Of a DNA stretch of 64,000 nt, positions 11,379-22,202 are shown piece by piece. The translations under genes and the position numbers were made by a program. The DNA comes from Smallanthus sonchifolius (lineage: Eukaryota; Streptophyta; Magnoliopsida; Asterales; Asteraceae). The DNA is taken from the NCBI GenBank assembly GCA_023525975.1, contig CM042034.1, positions 65,345,279 through 65,409,278 of the forward strand, written 5' to 3'. The notes beneath the pieces were generated by a model. The model saw nothing but the letters and a program-made list of their open reading frames with translations, made no database searches and was not told the origin of the DNA. Each line of letters begins with the position of its first letter. Within the stretch, counting starts at the first letter, position 1.

Positions 11379-11629
11379 TCTTTAACTCAACAGTTATTTT
11401 ATCCCAAGGAGTCACTATTAAACACATGGCTTGGAATGGTTCTCTGTTGACAAGGAAAAACAAATTATGGATTGGTAAACAAGATGATTTAAAAAGGGAT
11501 ATTTTGATGTTGTGTCATGCTTCAGCAGTGGGTGGTCATTCTAGTATTCAACCTACATTACAGAGATTTTGTGACAACCAGAAAAAAAAAATTAATTATA
11601 ATTTTCGGGACGAAAATTCTTTCAACTAG
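11354..11629 (+). pseudogene. Ty3/gypsy integrase N-terminal zinc-binding fragment
   Basis: The frame includes LMLCHASAVGGHSSIQPTLQRF, i.e. the two histidines of the integrase HHCC zinc motif. Sequence stops resembling integrase before the paired cysteines, at CDNQ followed by a run of lysine codons (about 11580). The catalytic core and 3' end are missing. The following bases match the 3' end of a different gypsy family, so this is a breakpoint. Confidence 0.7.
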
Positions 11630-11636
11630 GGGATGA
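11620..11636 (+). promoter_or_regulatory. Polypurine-tract-like site next to an LTR start
   Basis: The bases just before the TGTGACAATCC edge include CTAGGGGATGA, preceded by TTCGGGACGAAAATTC, a layout common just before the 3' LTR of chromovirus elements. This implies that the LTR beginning at about 11637 originally ended an upstream internal region. Confidence 0.5.
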
Positions 11637-12799
11637 TGTGACAATCCGGACTTTTCAGGTTAACTCCGGTAACCAAATCAAGTTAAAATTAACCTAGTTA
11701 ACTATATCTCAAACTCCAGGGACCAATCCTGCCTATATTCAAACTATATACACAAAACTTAAGGGACTAACTTGTAATTAACTTATAATTGGTTCCTGTT
11801 GACTTTTTTAAAGTCAAACTAACCAAAACATAACCTAAATTAACTCAATTTTAACCACAAGGACTATTTCTGCCACAGTCCAAACTTCAATCTATGAAAC
11901 TACAAGGACTAGACCTGTCATTCACCCAAACTCGATCCTAGTTGACTTGCAAAAGTCAAATTAACGATTTTGATCCAATTCAAGTCCTCAAATCGATTAT
12001 CGTTCGAATTTGTAACTGATTACGCACGTTTAAGGCATTAACGGTCATAACTATCGGATTTATCATCATTATTGATCGAATTAATGCAATAATGGGAATT
12101 AAACCCATAACCGTCGACTTCATGAACTTATACTATCGAATTCGCCGGATTAGGATACCAATTTGTAATTAGACCATCTGCACACCTTAAACAAGACTTT
12201 AGGAAGCTTCTGCATCTTTCAATTCCACCGGAGATTGAACCAGTGACACCAGAGATCAACGCAGTCATAGTCGACAACCACTCTAGTCGATTTCTAGCAA
12301 TTCGTCACCCATTCTGGTAATTATTCACACCTTCAGCATCGTTTTCATCATTAAAGTAAAAGCCCTATGATTATTTGGACTCATATCATCGTTTGAATCA
12401 AGATCGCTAACTAGGGCTTGTTCATATAACTGATTTGGGGTTTTTTATTTTAAACTTAATCTCAATGTAATTAAATCACATAAATAGGTTCGCAGAGTCC
12501 AAATCGTTGAAAGCCCTCTAATTACAAACAGTTCTATCATCAAATTTGATCAAATCGATCCCTTGTTCTTATTCTAGGGTTTCGGATTCTAAAACAGAAC
12601 TTTAATGATCTTAAACTTGATATTTTTTTTAAATTAAACTCAACTATATATTCGCAAGACCCTAATGAACAAAACCCCTATGATCTTGAAGCCATTCGCG
12701 GTCAAATTTGATGGTATTGGGACTGGTTTCGATCGAATTCGTATGTGTGGGAAGAACACGGTAGAATCAAAGGTTAAAACCATTTCTGTCCGAGTTTGG

Positions 12800-12890
12800 T
12801 TGCGATACCCTAGCGGACGGGACTGGTTAAGACTACGTGCTGGTGTGGGAGAGACCCGGGTTCGAGTCTCTCCACACCTTTTTCTTTTTA
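12800..12890 (+). other. tRNA-like sequence with pol III B box, inside the LTR-like region
   Basis: GGTTCGAGTCT at 12859-12869 differs from the pol III B-box consensus at one position. It sits in the loop of a long hairpin (GGTGTGG and GAGAC arms against GTCTC and CCACACC), and a T5 run at 12879-12883 could end transcription. The A-box-like GGTTAAGAC upstream is weak. It does not fold as a normal tRNA. It may be a SINE-like or tRNA-derived insertion fixed in the LTR. Confidence 0.35.
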
Positions 12891-12924
12891 AACCGATTTT
12901 TAAGGAATATTTTTAATATAAAAA

Positions 12925-13380
12925 CCACCCCCATAATATTATATTGATATATAAACGAGTTTTAACCCCGAAAATCACACGTAGGCTCGGGTTTAGTTTC
13001 ATAACACGTATTTAATACTATTCCCACTTTAAAAAATAATATATTTATATTATTTTCAAACCACCACTCTAAACAAAATAATATATTTATATTATTTTCG
13101 ACCCCATGACCTAGATTAAAAATAATATATATATTTTTCTATTTTCGTCACGATTATAAACTCTATGAAACGATTAAAAATTATAAATAATATCATTTAT
13201 TATTTTATTTACTCACGTCTATTTATTTGATTAAAAATAATATATTTATTATTTTTTCACGCAAATGTTTATTATATTGGTCTTACGAACTTAAAAGTAA
13301 TATATTTATTATATATTATTCTTCAAGACCATGTTGGGTACGAACACACGAATGTATATATTTATATATTTATTATTCGT
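12925..13380. repeat. AT-rich repeat cluster (AATAATATATTTATTATT-like)
   Basis: At least six near-palindromic blocks resembling AATAATATATTTATATTATT, separated by short mixed spacers (for example 13035, 13078, 13120, 13230, 13300). They fall within the degenerate LTR and look like internal subrepeats. I see no gene here. Confidence 0.5.
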
Positions 13381-15090
13381 AAATAGAAACGATCGACACA
13401 AAACATATTTACCTTAATTATTAAATTAAGAAACCCCTATTTCCCGTAGATATGTTCGTCTACTTATTGATTCTTAGAATGTGTTAAGACATTCTAATCT
13501 TCCGTGTCATCGTCACAAATCCCAAAGTGTCCCTAATTGTTATGTTTATAATTCTAGGACATACGTAAGCCGTTGCAGGCTGACACTTGTGTACCAAATC
13601 TCTTACTTGTGTGATACTACCTACTACGCAACGCAGGTGAGTTTTCATGGCCCCTTTTACTGTTTTACAATTTGGGGGAGAAAACATGACGTAAACGTTT
13701 TTGGTTATGTAATTCATATATGTTATCACTTGTTTAACTATGCATACACATCTATCACTAAGTCCTCACACCAGACCGTTAATATCACTAAGTCCTCCCG
13801 TCCGAGGGCAGCGAGACGGAGCCTTCGGAGGAGTCACTTATATCACCATCACCCGTTGGGTATGGTGGGCTTTCTCAGGTCCATGTTATGGACGACACTT
13901 AGCGCTAGCACATATCTCTTTGGGAGTTTGGATCGTAGGAGGCGAGTCCCTACTGTACCCACTAGCAACAATACGCCGAGTGAAGGCAGACCGTTGCACG
14001 CATTATTGCAGAACCCATTGACATGTAGATGTTATCACTTTTTCGAGCCATGGGCTCGCTTCTTTGGTTAATATTCTGTTGAGAATAGATTGACCACAAA
14101 GTTGAGAACGCATATTCAAACCCTATCCTGACTCAGTTGGAAGGACGGCTACTTTGTTGCTTCCTGTAACTCATATCCATGAATTAGTTTCACTCTCGAA
14201 GTCGCATTCGCGTGCATGATTCATCTACAATCTGTTGGATTGGACTCTCGTATTGTGTTTCAACTCGAATGAATGCTCGGATCGAACGATTCCAGACTAC
14301 TCATCCTGATATGAGTCCTAGTTGACCAACTTATAGTTGATGACTAAGCTTCTCAATGACTTATCATATCTGACAACACTCTGTACTCATCAATACATGC
14401 TAAAGGACAGTATGACACAGGACAGGGAGAACTAGGGTGAGCATGCAAAGCAAATTATTATTATGTGTGCACACGTAATAGTAATTTGAGATGCATGTAA
14501 GTCCTGGTGAAACCTAGTGTGTGAATAAATGGTCCTAATCTGTGCTTTACAGACTTAAGTTTCCACTGTCTGTGAAAATTCTTGTAACCCACTCAACAAC
14601 TAGTTGGTATCGTTAAACATGTTCAACAGTTGATAGACGTGACTATCAGGTTGAAGATGTTTATAGACACACTGAGTTATCATTAATGGAATCCATCATG
14701 TTATCTTCATTCATGTAAGAGTCTTAGTGACCATAAGACCCTCATCCAAACTTGATCAAGGAAACTATGTTGATTGAAACTCTATTAGAACCTCATGGCG
14801 AATCCATCGACTATAACTATGTAAGCGAAATTTATGAAATTCTCTCTAACCTAGCACGTGTTATTCCATCTGACCCTATTACTTTATCTTGTAACTAATC
14901 CTTGGTCTAATTCGAATTATACCCCAACATATTCAATCCTGTAAACGAATTTCCTTCTTCATGAAATGATCCAGTGACATTAGGAGGCGAGGATTTAATC
15001 CAACCAAACTCATCAACGACAGAGTAGGTTTAAGTCTGCTAAGAGTTTCAACCAGTCGACCTCTTCAGAACAAAACCAGAGTGGTTATAC

Positions 15091-15504
15091 GGAGAGATAC
15101 CCTAAGTGCAACAAGTGTAATTTTCACCATCTCGGTACTTATGAGAGAAATCGTTGCCAGCGATGTGGTAAGATGGGCCACACTGTGAAAGACTGTAGGG
15201 TTGCACTTCCGAACAAGCAACCATTTCTACCACAGAGATTTACAAGAGGATGTTTCAGTGCGGCAAGGAGGGACACATTCAAAGGGATTGTCCTCAGTCG
15301 AAGAAGGGTGGAAATGGCAACGGCAATAATCAGGGCAACAACGGTTGCAACAATAATCAAGGCAACAACAATGGTAGCAACAACGACAATAATGGAGGGA
15401 ATGGTGCGAAGGGACGAGCCTTCGTGCTTGGATCCGGAGAAGCCAGATACGATAACAATGTGGTTACCGGTAAGTTCCTTGAGTTTTATATCTATGAAAC
15501 CTAG
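15091..15504 (+). pseudogene. Gypsy gag nucleocapsid fragment with zinc knuckles
   Basis: Gag nucleocapsid binds element RNA. One complete CX2CX4HX4C knuckle reads CQRCGKMGHTVKDC (about 15153-15194). A preceding CNKCNFHHLGTYERNRC block looks like a partial knuckle. A second standard knuckle, QCGKEGHIQRDC (about 15256-15291), is in the next frame because of a one-base shift near 15250, and its first cysteine is out of frame. A run of glycine and asparagine codons follows, ending at the stop after FLEFYIYET. Broken, and without an upstream gag body. Confidence 0.8.
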
Positions 15505-15565
15505 TGACTTGACAAAAGAAACTCCAACCCTACTAGAAGCTAAGTACATCATAGAAATAGTTGAT

Positions 15566-15883
15566 TGACAGATAACTGAAGCAACCCATATTCTTAAGGG
15601 TTGTAAGCTTGAATTGGCTGGTCATAAATTTGATATTAACCTTATGTCGGTCACACTCGGTAGCTTTGACATAATTGTTGGTATGGATTGGTTATCTAAG
15701 AACCAAGCCGAAATTATTTGTCGTGAGAAAATCGTTCGCCTTCCTCTCCCGAGTGGACAAACCCTTTCTATCCAAGGCGAAAGGAGTGGTGCAGTCATTG
15801 ACATCATATCCTTTTTGTCTAAATGGAAACGAAAGATGAAGAAAGAAGGTAGGCACATGTTATACTCTTTTACACGCGTCTAA
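15566..15883 (+). pseudogene. Gypsy aspartic protease C-terminal fragment
   Basis: The frame includes CKLELAGHKFDINL and FDIIVGMDWLSKNQAEI, the flap-to-C-terminal block of chromovirus retropepsins, then LPSGQTLSIQGERSG from the linker to reverse transcriptase. The active-site DTGA-type motif upstream is missing or not in frame. The frame ends at 15883, and downstream DNA no longer resembles a retroelement. Confidence 0.75.
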
Positions 15884-16560
15884 ATAATAAAACTAAAACC
15901 GTGGACCAATAAGCAAGTGCATGGCACTATTCAATCACACACACAATTATAGTTAGTTAATTCTGGTGTAACGTGTCAGAGATTCAGTTTTAGCATGCAC
16001 TATTCAATCAACTCATTTATTTAACACAGGGTCAAATTGAAAGGTAAATAAGCATATGAATCGCATACCTTATTTTATATTATAATGCTTTGAAGCTAGA
16101 AAGTGTCTATATGAAGCCAAATCCCTGCAAGCATTAGAAAATCAAAATGATGGTTTAATTACCCAACCCCCAACTACAAAAAAATAAATCAAAATGAAAC
16201 TAATACAATATGAATCCATAGTTTTATTAAGATAGCTTTCTTTCATACTTTATGAATGGCTCGAAATTTTGATCCATTTACCAATGAATGGCTCGTTCTG
16301 GTTATACCATAGACATCTTCAATTATTTGAGATTGCTTCAATCCCTTCCTTGAAGACTGAGTGTTCTTAGAAGGTGATTCCGGAATTGGGTCGAGGTTCG
16401 TATTCGAAATTTTAGTTTGAGGAGCAAAATCTTAATCAGAATCCTAGTGGCTGGCTACATATTCGAGATTAGGGAAGAATTAGAAAGAACTGGTGGTCGC
16501 GGCGGGATCCCGTTATCACACAAGCTCATAAGAGCACGGGGAACAATCATGACATTCGAC
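15884..16560. other. Spacer with little recognisable content
   Basis: AT-rich to about 16230, with a direct repeat of GAATGGCTCG at about 16254 and 16286. On the minus strand, 16300-16560 has short coding-like pieces with stops that may continue the small ORF at 16565-16687, but I cannot assign a product. Confidence 0.3.
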
Positions 16561-16564
16561 TGCT

Positions 16565-16687
16565 CTAATACACCATCAACGCATCAGAAACCAAGTCAAA
16601 GTAAGCCATCGATTGGATATTGCCTTCATCCGAGATTGAAATAACACCAGGACCATCCTTGGTGTTCGTCCTTACACATTTTGGCAT
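16565..16687 (-). CDS. Short ORF with a 5'-UTR-like leader, possible host-gene fragment
   Basis: A 40-codon minus-strand ORF starts at the ATG at 16685-16687 and begins MPKCVRTNTKDGPGVISISD. Upstream on the same strand (16690-16870) is a pyrimidine-rich leader with several AACCCTAA motifs, typical of plant 5' untranslated regions. After the stop at 16565-16567, further coding-like sequence exists in another frame (VMIVPRALMSLCDNGIPP, about 16500-16550), so the original gene may have been longer and has since broken. I do not recognise the protein. It could be a truncated host gene or a piece carried by a transposon. Confidence 0.3.
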   Translation of the reverse strand: MPKCVRTNTKDGPGVISISDEGNIQSMAYFDLVSDALMVY

Positions 16688-16899
16688 TTGCGAACAGTAG
16701 AATGAAATCGAAATTTATGAAGGAACAATCGACAAATGTTAGGGTTAGAGTGAGAGAATTGGTTAGGGTTTCAAAAGAGAGTCGTAAGAGAAAGAAGATG
16801 AAACGGCGAGGAAGGATCCGGGTAAGGTTATGGGTGGGTTTAGGTCCGCCTGCTTTTTTATTTGGGTCATAGAGGCGTTTAGGCGGGAGAATGAGTATA

Positions 16900-17862
16900 A
16901 GAGTGAAGAAGTTGTCGACACATAGAAAAAATTGTAATCATTTATTAGCTTAAGGATGTGAAATTATTTTACATGTTTTGTTTATATATTTATTTATACA
17001 AACGACAATAAGATGTCATACAATTATTTTGGTTTATTTTGAACAAATTGAATAGAACTTTGTATCATTATTCAAAATGTACTCAAACTGATATTGATAT
17101 TAGTTAACCACATAAAACTGTCACAAGTTGATTTTAAAAGATATTTTAATGTGATGGTTCCTATTTCATAGCCCACGACGATGATTGGGTAATGCAACGT
17201 CATGGTTTGAGTGTAGCGCGATTGTGGGCAGGATAGCATCCGTGAGTCAGTTGTCCCCTGCGACGTTCTGGGGCGAGGGTGCTGCAAGCCGGTTTGCGAG
17301 TCCGGTAATACTCGTTTTTATCTATAATTATAAAACAATTTTGAAACTGAAATCACAAAATACTTTGCTTTAGAAACAAAAGTTATAATACAAATAGAAA
17401 CATTAGGCAAACTCTCATCACATGATGTCAAAAACGAAGATTTTGTTTGATCTGTTTCCCATTCAAAGCATGTTTTCTTTATTACATCGCTAACTTGCAA
17501 GCACTTTTAGGCTTTGGTCGCGATAATATTCATGCACCACATGTATTTATTTACATTTAAATTCAATGCAACCTAATATTAAAATTAATTATTGACCTAT
17601 CCTTTTTTCAATCAATAAAGCCTCTTCCATCACCTTAGTTGACAATAAATACATACAACATGGAAACAATTTAACATATAATTTAGTCATTGTTTTAAAC
17701 AACTTTTTAACATTTAATGCCACAAATCACTAGCTCTTTTATTTATCTTTATTTGTCTTGATAACATTTGCAACTATTTTGAATAGGGTTGGTAGTCCTA
17801 ACATGATTTGAAATATAACAAGAATAGGAAACAAAAATAATTGGGTTATGGGTAATCATAAC
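16900..17862. other. Unassigned AT-rich region
   Basis: No conserved coding sequence was seen. A GC-richer patch at 17165-17310 contains a 62-codon open frame without recognisable motifs. Confidence 0.4.
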
Positions 17863-18294
17863 CAGGGCTAACCCTGAGCATGTGCAGGGTGGGTGATCGC
17901 TCAGGACCCGGTTTTGTCCGGGGCCCAAAATTATAATTATATATATATTATATATAAAAATATATTTAATTTTAACTGAGTTTAAAAAGGAAATTCCAAT
18001 TAACAATTAACTTATAGGTTAAATAAACTGAGTTTAAAAATCCATTAACAATTACTCCATCATTTGGTCATGTCCAAATTAACAATTTTACCTAATAAAA
18101 AAAACATACGGCAAAATTCAATAAAGGGAGGTTTTGAACTGAATTTTTTAAAGAAAAATCAAATCTAGTGTTGTTACAATTTTTATCATATTAATGAAAA
18201 AAAATTTCCCATATATTTAACTTTATATTTTAGATTTTTAGGGGCCCATTTTCTTTAGTCGCACAGGACCCCCAAAATCTTAGGGACGGCCCTA
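17863..18294. mobile_element. Non-autonomous hAT MITE (CAGGGC ends)
   Basis: Left end CAGGGCTAACCCTGAG and right end CTTAGGGACGGCCCTA (complement TAGGGCCGTCCCTAAG) are imperfect terminal inverted repeats. Flanks ATCATAAC (17855-17862) and ATCATACC (18295-18302) form an 8-bp TSD with one mismatch. The interior is AT-rich without coding capacity. The GGCCC plus 8-bp TSD pattern fits hAT. Confidence 0.85.
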
Positions 18295-18302
18295 ATCATA
18301 CC

Positions 18303-19335
18303 CAACTCGTTCAATAAACAATTGTAAGGATTGATAAATAGTTCAAATACTTCGACACATCAAAATATTACCAAGTTGTTTTTTTGTGTAAATAGTGATC
18401 TGCGAATACTTATTTGCGAATTCTAGGTATTCATGTGTATACTCTCTAGCGAATACTATGAGTATTCATGCGAACGCCTGGTGCGTGTACTCTATAGTAT
18501 TCGTGCGATTACTTGTTTGCATGTACTAGTGTAGTATAAATACTTGTACTTGCTTTCTATTTAAGATTGACGATTGTTGACAAGTTATAATCAGTTTTAC
18601 TGTCAATATACAGAATTTTGTGTGATTTGTGTCTTATTGCTTTCGTCCATTTGATACACTGTTTCCACGATTTGATTCAGATTCCCGCCCTTTTCAAACC
18701 GACGTATTGCTACCAACTTATTGAAGATCATACGCTTGATTCCGGACCTTACAAAGTCGTTCCAGTTAACATGTTTAATTTAAAAGCTCGCAATCGGGTT
18801 GGATTGTTTAACCGTTTAATTAAACAAGTGGACTAATCAATCGGTTTGATTAAACAAGTCAACCCGTCAAACTGTTTTACAACTTGTTTAGCCCATTTAC
18901 TACAACCCATCAATCCTTTTACAACTTGATTACAAACTAGTTACAACCAGTGAACCCGTTTACAACCAACCAACCCGTAAATCCGTTTGACTATTTGGAT
19001 AAATGGGTTAAGCGGTCGTTATATGTAACACAAAATTAAGTATTTTCAGGTTAAGCTTATTGTTTTTAACACACAAAAATATATGAATTAAGATTAGGTT
19101 TAATGATTTAACCAGCCAACCTGAAACCGTTATCCAGACCCCATTAACACTAAGTTTTGAAGCTTGATAAGTACAAAATTAGAAAATCAATTAATATCTT
19201 TATATTTAAAAAACAAATATTAAAGTCTAGTTTCGTGGGACATAAGTGGAGACGTAGGACTAAGAAGATCAACGGTGAGGGACGATTGATCTAGTGGAGC
19301 AAACTTCAAAGTAAAAACAGAGCATGGGGGACGTA
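18303..19335. other. Unassigned region with GAATAC inverted motifs and CAACCCGT-rich DNA
   Basis: 18395-18500 repeats GCGAATAC and GTATTC in both orientations. 18780-19140 is rich in AACCCGT, AACCGTT and ACAACTTG variants like the subterminal zones of hAT elements here, but I cannot find both ends or a TSD, so I call no element. A 72-codon open frame at 18618-18836 has no recognisable motif. Confidence 0.3.
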
Positions 19336-19480
19336 ATTTTCATGGGCCCCAATGGGCCATGAGAGAGCACGTGCGTTAAGAGTCGGTGTGTAGTTCACTC
19401 TTTCTCGTGACATTGTCATGTGGCGTACGTAACTTTTGGGCCCACGATCAAACGATTTTGCCATCATGGCCCATTGCAAT
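19336..19480. promoter_or_regulatory. Promoter-like cluster of GGCCCA/TGGGCC and CACGTG motifs
   Basis: Within 145 bases there are several site-II-type motifs (GGGCCCC, ATGGGCC, TTGGGCCC, TGGCCCAT) and a G-box core CACGTG at about 19369. In plant promoters, clustered site II elements mark growth- and ribosome-related genes. No gene follows; the next 300 bases are a purine-rich tract. It may be a stranded promoter remnant. Confidence 0.25.
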
Positions 19481-19549
19481 AGTACCATTTATTATGAATT
19501 GTTGATATTTAAAATCTCCCAAACGCCTTTAATGTTGTGTATCCGAATC

Positions 19550-19815
19550 TCATTTAAAGAGAGAAAAAAAGGAAAAAGAAAAGAAGAGGAAGGATTCCTT
19601 TGTTTCAGAGTTTTTTTCTAAGAGAGAAAAATAAAGAAAATGAAAGGAAGGATGTTCGAGATATTTTTTAAGAAGAGAAATGGAGGAAAAGGAAGGGAAA
19701 ACAAGAGTTATTTCTATCATTCCAAATTCAAGAGATTTGGAGAGAAAGAAAAGGAAGGGAAAAGAAAAGAAAATAAATGAAGGGATGGGAAAGGAATCAT
19801 TTCCTTTCTTTTCTT
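19550..19815. repeat. Purine-rich (GGAAAG/GAAAAG) low-complexity tract
   Basis: About 260 bases of AG-rich plus strand built from AAGGAAGG, AAAGAAAAG and GAAGAG variants, with a short mirrored CTTTCTTTTC stretch at its right end (about 19803-19814). No coding signal. It could be the inner part of a decayed MITE. Confidence 0.5.
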
Positions 19816-19840
19816 TAGTAAACTCGGGAACATAGCTTAA

Positions 19841-20427
19841 GAGCAAGGGGTATATTCAAATGATAACGTCTTAAATGATGAAAAAATGCATGTCTCGTGG
19901 CGCCACCTCCTGTACTTATCACACAATCCATCATTTGACAAAGGAAATACCCAAGTGATTGATGCGATGTGATAACTAAATGTCTTTTTAATATGTATTT
20001 AAATAATAAAACATAATAAATTTAAACCAAAATAATATATCATTAATAAAAAAATTACATAATTCAAATTACTAAAAAAAATTATATTAAAAAATACTTG
20101 AAAATAATAAATAAAACTCATGACTTTCCTTGATCTCTTTTAGTTGTTTTTAGATGAAAAATATTAATATTTATTTATTTATGTAACCGATTTAATAGGA
20201 AAAATGACCTTTAGTTTCATACGCAACATAAAATAGATAAATATATAAATCCGACCAACTTTTGACTTCTTCAACAATTTTCTCTTTAAAATTTTGCCGT
20301 GAAAAAGATCACGTCCTAGAACCACCGCGTGACTTTTTTTAGGGGGCGGTGTTTCAAGTGAATCACGGTGTGATTCATGATCCTATGTCGGATCACGCAT
20401 GATTTTACGGGTGTATATCCCTTGCTC
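19841..20427. mobile_element. Possible PIF/Harbinger-like MITE
   Basis: Left end GAGCAAGGGGTATA and right end TATATCCCTTGCTC are inverted repeats. Neighbouring trinucleotides TAA (left) and TAT (right) would be a 3-bp TSD with one mismatch, as expected for PIF/Harbinger. The interior is AT-rich with a CACGGTGTGATTCATGATC segment near the right end. No coding capacity. Confidence 0.5.
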
Positions 20428-21245
20428 TATCTAAAATTTTAACCTAAAATATCACTTTAACTTTTTCATTCCTCAAATGTGCCTCTAATGTGGACGTCTC
20501 TGCCCATATTCTAATCAAACAAGGACGGATCCATAGGCCTTTTAAACCAATCAGGAGAATACATGTGACAAAGAAAATAACATTTTTATCAAAATATCGG
20601 TGTCCTTTGACGAAACACCGGCGTCCGCACACAAAACATGCGTTTGATATAAATTTCACCTAGCTCATTTTTTTAACAAAATTATGTTCGACACGTAGAT
20701 AAAACTAAGTACGTCGCAATAGTGCATTCATAATTTTTTTAAAACATTATATTTTAAAAATTATAAAAAAATAGGAGTAAAATAAATTATATTAATTTAA
20801 TATTCAAAACAAAACTTAAAATAAAACTTGCAGATTTTCATGTGGGGACGACTTTGTTTTGAGGTCGGACGACTTTGTTTGGTGGTTGAACGCCGGTTTT
20901 TTTAACACGTGCGTCGACGCCAGTTTTTTTACGCCGACGCCGGTTTTTTATTGTCTGATGGCGGTATTTAAATTTTTAGGATCGAAAAGCCAAAGATACA
21001 TTTTAAAGTAAAACTCTAATTAAAAAGGACATTTTAGGGATTTTCTATTCACATTCTCATTCCACAACGAAACGGTGGAACAAAATTTTAAATTTTAAAT
21101 TAATATTTGCTCAATAAATAACATATGACAAGCTTGTTATTGCCATGATGGATTGTACATTAAGTAAAGTTAATCAAGTTTGTAATTAAAAGGGTTTAAA
21201 CATAATTTCGCAGAGTCAATAAATGATCATTTGGTGAAATTTATT
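20428..21245. other. Unassigned AT-rich region with GACGCCGGTTTTTT repeats
   Basis: 20885-20955 has three near-copies of CGACGCCGGTTTTTT, and a related block ACACCGGCGTCCG occurs at 20605. I see no gene or element ends. Confidence 0.35.
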
Positions 21246-21380
21246 ATGGTTATAGACCCGTGTATTATATGAAATTGAATACTAAAAAAGATATAATAAA
21301 AAAATCTGTAAATACTTTTTTTAATTAATAATTACATATTACATGTAATAATAAAAAATGATGATTGTTACAATTATAAT

Positions 21381-21503
21381 TTACAAAAATCTAAATACAT
21401 ATTTGTATACAATATTTGTTATTCTATTCGTAACTTTACCGTCTTTATCAACAACAAATAGTTTAAGTCTATCTCTGCTTTTGACTCTAGACAAAACTAA
21501 CAT
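21381..21503 (-). pseudogene. Helitron RepHel helicase C-terminal fragment
   Basis: RepHel is the Helitron replication initiator and helicase. The last 40 codons are open and contain LSRVKSRDRLKLFVVDKDG followed by VTNRITNIVYKYVFRFL and a stop. This matches the helicase motif VI region (typically VAxSRVxSRxGLKxL) and the conserved tail with NxVYxxVF. Upstream, matching sequence is scrambled by insertions and stops (to about 21580), and the rest of the protein is absent. Its position just inside the 3' terminus is where the C-terminus lies in an autonomous Helitron, so this element descends from one. Confidence 0.75.
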
Positions 21504-21779
21504 ATTACCAGATGACCTTGCTCATGAGCTTGGTACCCTAGCCATGAATATGCTTAACATAAGAGAAGAATAACGCATGAATATTACCTAATCTGTACAA
21601 ATAAAAAAACAGCAACTATAGCTACCCTGACCATTTCTTTGAAAGATTTGAGATGCAAAACTCGCAATTTAAAAGGTAAAACACGAATGACCTAATCTAT
21701 TGCAATAAAACTTAATCAAATACTATGATAAAATCAAACGAAATCAGATCCACACACCTAGTAATTTTGAAATCCAAAT

Positions 21780-22202
21780 TCAAACGGAATCAAGTGAAAT
21801 CAGGGATTTGATTTGCGTCGAACACACACTCGTTTTGTGCAATCTTCGATTTTGAAGCGATCTAATAGCGAATCTGGAACAAAATTGAGAGCAGCGAGAT
21901 ATCGAGAAGGAAATCAAAGAGTGCCATGGGTATAAATCGATACAAAGAACGACAATGATACAAATACAAAAATAAATACGATTTAGGGCAATATCAAACA
22001 AAAATAATCGACAAAACATATTAAAGATAAGAGATTTAGGACAATGAAAAACGAATAAGATTTGATGTAACATACCTATTCGAAGAGAAGGTAGATGAGT
22101 CTGGCGTATGAAGAACGAAGGTTGAAGACCAAATCCGCCGATCAGGGCAAAACAAATGAAAACTATGTTTTTAAAGATTTTGACGACCTTATGATGTTCC
22201 AT
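21780..22202 (-). other. Exon-like region of unknown origin within the Helitron
   Basis: A 140-codon minus-strand open frame is hydrophobic and low in conserved features, and I doubt it encodes a protein. A good 5' splice site is visible on the minus strand (TTCGAATAG then GTATGTTAC, about 22068-22086). The flanking composition resembles a transcribed 5' leader. It may be another gene fragment carried by the Helitron. Confidence 0.25.

Larger units (their letters stand above)
11637..15883 (+). mobile_element. Degenerate Ty3/gypsy chromovirus-like element (LTR plus gag and protease remnants)
   Basis: Begins with an LTR edge TGTGACAATCCGG after a polypurine-like site. The LTR-like DNA runs to roughly 14600. 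It is followed by gag zinc-knuckle remnants (15091-15504) and a protease fragment (15566-15883), after which similarity stops, so the pol gene is lost. A possible decayed primer site (TTGGTATC) lies near 14604. The assignment to a Tekay/Del-type chromovirus is inference. Having a polypurine site on the left and gag on the right of one LTR suggests the leftover of a tandem or recombined pair. Confidence 0.55.

Noticed and set aside
12841..12883. Functional tRNA gene
   Set aside because: Only the B box is good; acceptor and anticodon arms cannot be formed, so it is at most tRNA-derived.
13481..14071. 196-codon plus-strand open frame
   Set aside because: It sits in LTR-like DNA, has no domain pattern, and overlapping frames on both strands are also open, suggesting chance.
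15139..15552. Minus-strand and alternative plus-strand frames over the gag remnant
   Set aside because: They are shadows of the gag frame created by its simple Gly/Asn-rich repeats.
18780..19140. Possible fifth hAT element (AACCCGT-rich DNA)
   Set aside because: Motif density is suggestive, but I could not find matching terminal repeats or an 8-bp target duplication.
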